DNA from: Candidatus Krumholzibacteriia bacterium | GTDB lineage: Bacteria > Krumholzibacteriota > Krumholzibacteriia > LZORAL124-64-63 | DNA: 8,286 nucleotides | Reading direction: 5' to 3' | Assembly: GCA_014859985.1 (NCBI GenBank) | Contig: JACZKN010000222.1 | Coordinates: forward strand, 1-8,286 | Shown here: in pieces, positions 6,871-8,286 of the stretch | How the letters are laid out: every line of letters begins with the position of its first letter | Numbering within the stretch: the first letter of the stretch is position 1 | The notes under the pieces: model-generated | What the model saw: the letters and a program-made list of their open reading frames with translations, nothing else | Databases searched by the model: none | What the model was told of the DNA's origin: nothing | Position numbers and translations under genes: made by a program

Positions 6871-8142
6871 TCAGACGAGGGCCAACACCACTGCGGTGAC
6901 GGCCAGGTTGGCCACCCCCAACGGCAGCATGACCTTCCAGCCCAGGTTCATCAGCTGGTCGTAGCGGAACCGGGGCAGGGTCCAGCGCACCCAGATGAAC
7001 AGCCAGGCGAAGAACACCACCTTGGCCACGAAGGCCAGCACCTGGAAGACCGTGGCCACTAGGTCCGCCCCCACCGGGCCGACGGCCCACGGCCGCAGCA
7101 GCAGGCCGCCGGCGGCCAGCGCGGCCAGTCCGGCCCAGAACACCATGCCCAGCACCGGCTCGCGGTCGCGGGCGTCGCCGAACTTGCCCCGCTCGCGCTG
7201 CACGCGGCGCAGGAAGAGCACGGCGATGAACGCAGAGAACAGGACCAGCGCCGCCAGCTTGATGGTCAGCAGCAGGCCCGCGTTGGCCTCCAGCACCGGC
7301 CGCGGCAGCCAGGGGATCTGGTAGCCGCCGAAGTAGAAGGCCGCGATCAGCGCCGCGCCCACGACCATGTGGCAGTACTCGGCCATGAAGAAGAGGGCGA
7401 ACTTCAGGGAGCTGTACTCCAGGTGGTAGCCGGCCACGATCTCCGACTCGCCCTCGGGCAGGTCGAAGGGGTTGCGGTTGGTCTCCGCGAACACCGCGAC
7501 GATGAACAGCAGGAACCCCACCGGCTGCACGACGACGCCCCACTTCGGCAGGAAGCCGAACAGCAGCTCGCCCTGGCCGGCCACGATGTCGGTGATGCGC
7601 AGCGAGGCGAAGACCAGCACCAGGCCCATCAGGGCCAGGCCCATGCTGAGCTCGTAGCTGATCATCTGGGCGGTCGAACGGATGCCGCCCAGGAACGTGA
7701 ACTTGTTGTTGGCCGCCCAGCCCGCCATCACCACGCCGTAGGTGCCCAGGCTGGCCACGGCCAGCACGTAGAGCAGGCCCACGTTCAGGTCCGCCACCAC
7801 CAGCGGGATCCGCTGGCCGCCGACGGTGAGCCAGTCGCCGAAGGGGATCACGGCGTAGGTGCTCATCGCGACCGTCATCACCAGCCACGGCGCCAGGTTG
7901 TAGAGGGCGTGGTGCCGGTCGGCCGGATTCACGTCCTCCTTGAACACCAGCTTCAGCACGTCGGCGATCGGGTGCACCAGGCCGGCCAGGCGGATGCCCG
8001 CGATGGAGGCGCGGTTGGGCCCGGTGCGGTCCTGGATGAAGGCGGCGCCCTTGCGCTCGGCCCAGATCAGGGCCGGCACCATCCCCATGATCAGCAGGAA
8101 CATGAAGAGGATCTTGAAGAGGGTCTCCAGCACGATCGCCAT
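6871..8142 (-). CDS. nuoH: NADH-quinone oxidoreductase subunit H (NuoH), with extra helix pair
   Basis: NuoH (ND1 homologue) forms the quinone chamber at the foot of the membrane arm and the start of the E-channel. Diagnostic motifs: AERKGAAFIQDRTGPNR (28-44) in the first cytoplasmic loop; NNKFTFLGGIRSTAQMISYE (145-164), with E164; and ETNRNPFDLPEGESEIVAGY (220-239), with D227, E230, E232 and E234, followed by E242. RYDQLMNLGWK (393-403) precedes the last helix. At 423 residues it is about 100 longer than E. coli NuoH (325). Most of the excess is an insertion at about 285-362, between canonical TM6 and TM7, with two extra hydrophobic segments (290-311, 330-350) around a basic loop RRVQRERGK. 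This predicts ten helices instead of eight with the remaining topology kept. The ATG (8140-8142) overlaps the nuoG stop as TGATG and has a perfect GGAGGTGA (8149-8156) 6 nt upstream. Confidence 0.97.
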   Translation of the reverse strand: MAIVLETLFKILFMFLLIMGMVPALIWAERKGAAFIQDRTGPNRASIAGIRLAGLVHPIADVLKLVFKEDVNPADRHHALYNLAPWLVMTVAMSTYAVIPFGDWLTVGGQRIPLVVADLNVGLLYVLAVASLGTYGVVMAGWAANNKFTFLGGIRSTAQMISYELSMGLALMGLVLVFASLRITDIVAGQGELLFGFLPKWGVVVQPVGFLLFIVAVFAETNRNPFDLPEGESEIVAGYHLEYSSLKFALFFMAEYCHMVVGAALIAAFYFGGYQIPWLPRPVLEANAGLLLTIKLAALVLFSAFIAVLFLRRVQRERGKFGDARDREPVLGMVFWAGLAALAAGGLLLRPWAVGPVGADLVATVFQVLAFVAKVVFFAWLFIWVRWTLPRFRYDQLMNLGWKVMLPLGVANLAVTAVVLALV

Positions 8143-8286
8143 CAGGAGTCACCTCCGGTCCCGGGAGCGGCCGCGCCCGTGGGCACGAGCCCCACGGCCG
8201 GCAGGGAGTTCAGGTCCAGGCCCAGGTCCGCGCCGACGGCCGCACGCAGGGCGCGCAGGGAGGCGGGCGCCTCGCCGGCGCGGACC
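8142..8286 (-). CDS. nuoG: C-terminal end of NADH-quinone oxidoreductase subunit G (NuoG), partial
   Basis: A frame open from the right edge ends with TGA at 8142-8144, sharing one base with the nuoH ATG. The 47 visible residues include APASLRALRAAVGADLGLDL and finish in a Gly/Ala/Pro-rich tail with GTGGDS. The helix-like ASLRALRAAVG stretch resembles the end of the molybdopterin-type domain of NuoG, the peripheral-arm subunit that carries several Fe-S clusters. The sequence alone is too short to identify. The call rests on the fixed nuoG-nuoH order, the overlap of stop and start, and the nuoH ribosome binding site lying inside the last codons. Codon use is as GC-rich as in the other genes. 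Confidence 0.65.
   Translation of the reverse strand, partial: VRAGEAPASLRALRAAVGADLGLDLNSLPAVGLVPTGAAAPGTGGDS
8149..8156 (-). promoter_or_regulatory. Strong ribosome binding site of nuoH inside nuoG
   Basis: GGAGGTGA on the minus strand is a full match to the anti-Shine-Dalgarno sequence at the 3' end of 16S rRNA, 6 nt before the nuoH ATG. It lies within the last codons of nuoG. It is the strongest site in the operon segment and fixes the nuoH start. Confidence 0.8.

Noticed and set aside
6866..6873. Palindrome TGACGTCA covering the nuoH stop codon.
   Set aside because: An 8-bp palindrome including a stop codon inside an operon is easily chance, and no second copy or promoter accompanies it.
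8149..8286. Alternative minus-strand frame ending with TGA at 8149-8151 as the upstream gene.
   Set aside because: Its product is a run of Arg and Gly typical of a shadow frame. The frame ending at 8142 gives a balanced helix-like sequence and the usual stop/start overlap with nuoH.

Overview
The window is the distal part of a canonical bacterial respiratory complex I (NADH:quinone oxidoreductase, nuo) operon on the minus strand, followed by a convergent signalling gene on the plus strand. The DNA is very GC-rich, with strong G/C preference at third codon positions, so most long reading frames in other frames are shadows. The NuoI ferredoxin and the other subunits look like those of GC-rich Gram-negative lineages such as Myxococcota, Gemmatimonadota or FCB-type candidate phyla. 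That placement is an impression from sequence style, not a phylogenetic result.

Read along the minus strand from the right edge, the order is nuoG (last 47 codons only), nuoH, nuoI, nuoJ, nuoK, nuoL, nuoM, nuoN. This is the standard gene order, with each gene present once and apparently intact. Spacing is tight: TGATG overlap for G/H, 50 nt for H/I, 33 nt for I/J, 2 nt for J/K, 4 nt for K/L, 12 nt for L/M and a 4-nt ATGA overlap for M/N. No promoter is visible inside the run; the operon promoter and nuoA-F should lie beyond the right edge. Starts are ATG except nuoL (GTG) and nuoM (TTG).

The genes build the membrane arm and the last part of the electron path. NuoG is the peripheral iron-sulfur subunit and NuoI carries clusters N6a/N6b next to the quinone site. 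NuoH forms the quinone chamber and the E-channel with NuoJ and NuoK. NuoL, NuoM and NuoN are the three antiporter-like proton-pumping subunits, and their key Glu, Lys and His residues are all present.

Between nuoN (ends at 390) and the plus-strand gene (ends at 323) lies a 13-bp perfect GC-rich hairpin (339-368) that probably serves both convergent genes as a terminator. The plus-strand gene enters from the left edge and encodes a response-regulator receiver domain, most likely the C-terminal receiver of a hybrid histidine kinase.

I see no undescribed system here. The most unusual feature is NuoH, which carries an insertion of about 78 residues with two extra predicted membrane helices between canonical TM6 and TM7. 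Smaller points are a histidine-rich loop in NuoL, a long soluble tail on NuoM, and the nuoL stop codon overlapping the base just before the nuoM Shine-Dalgarno core.
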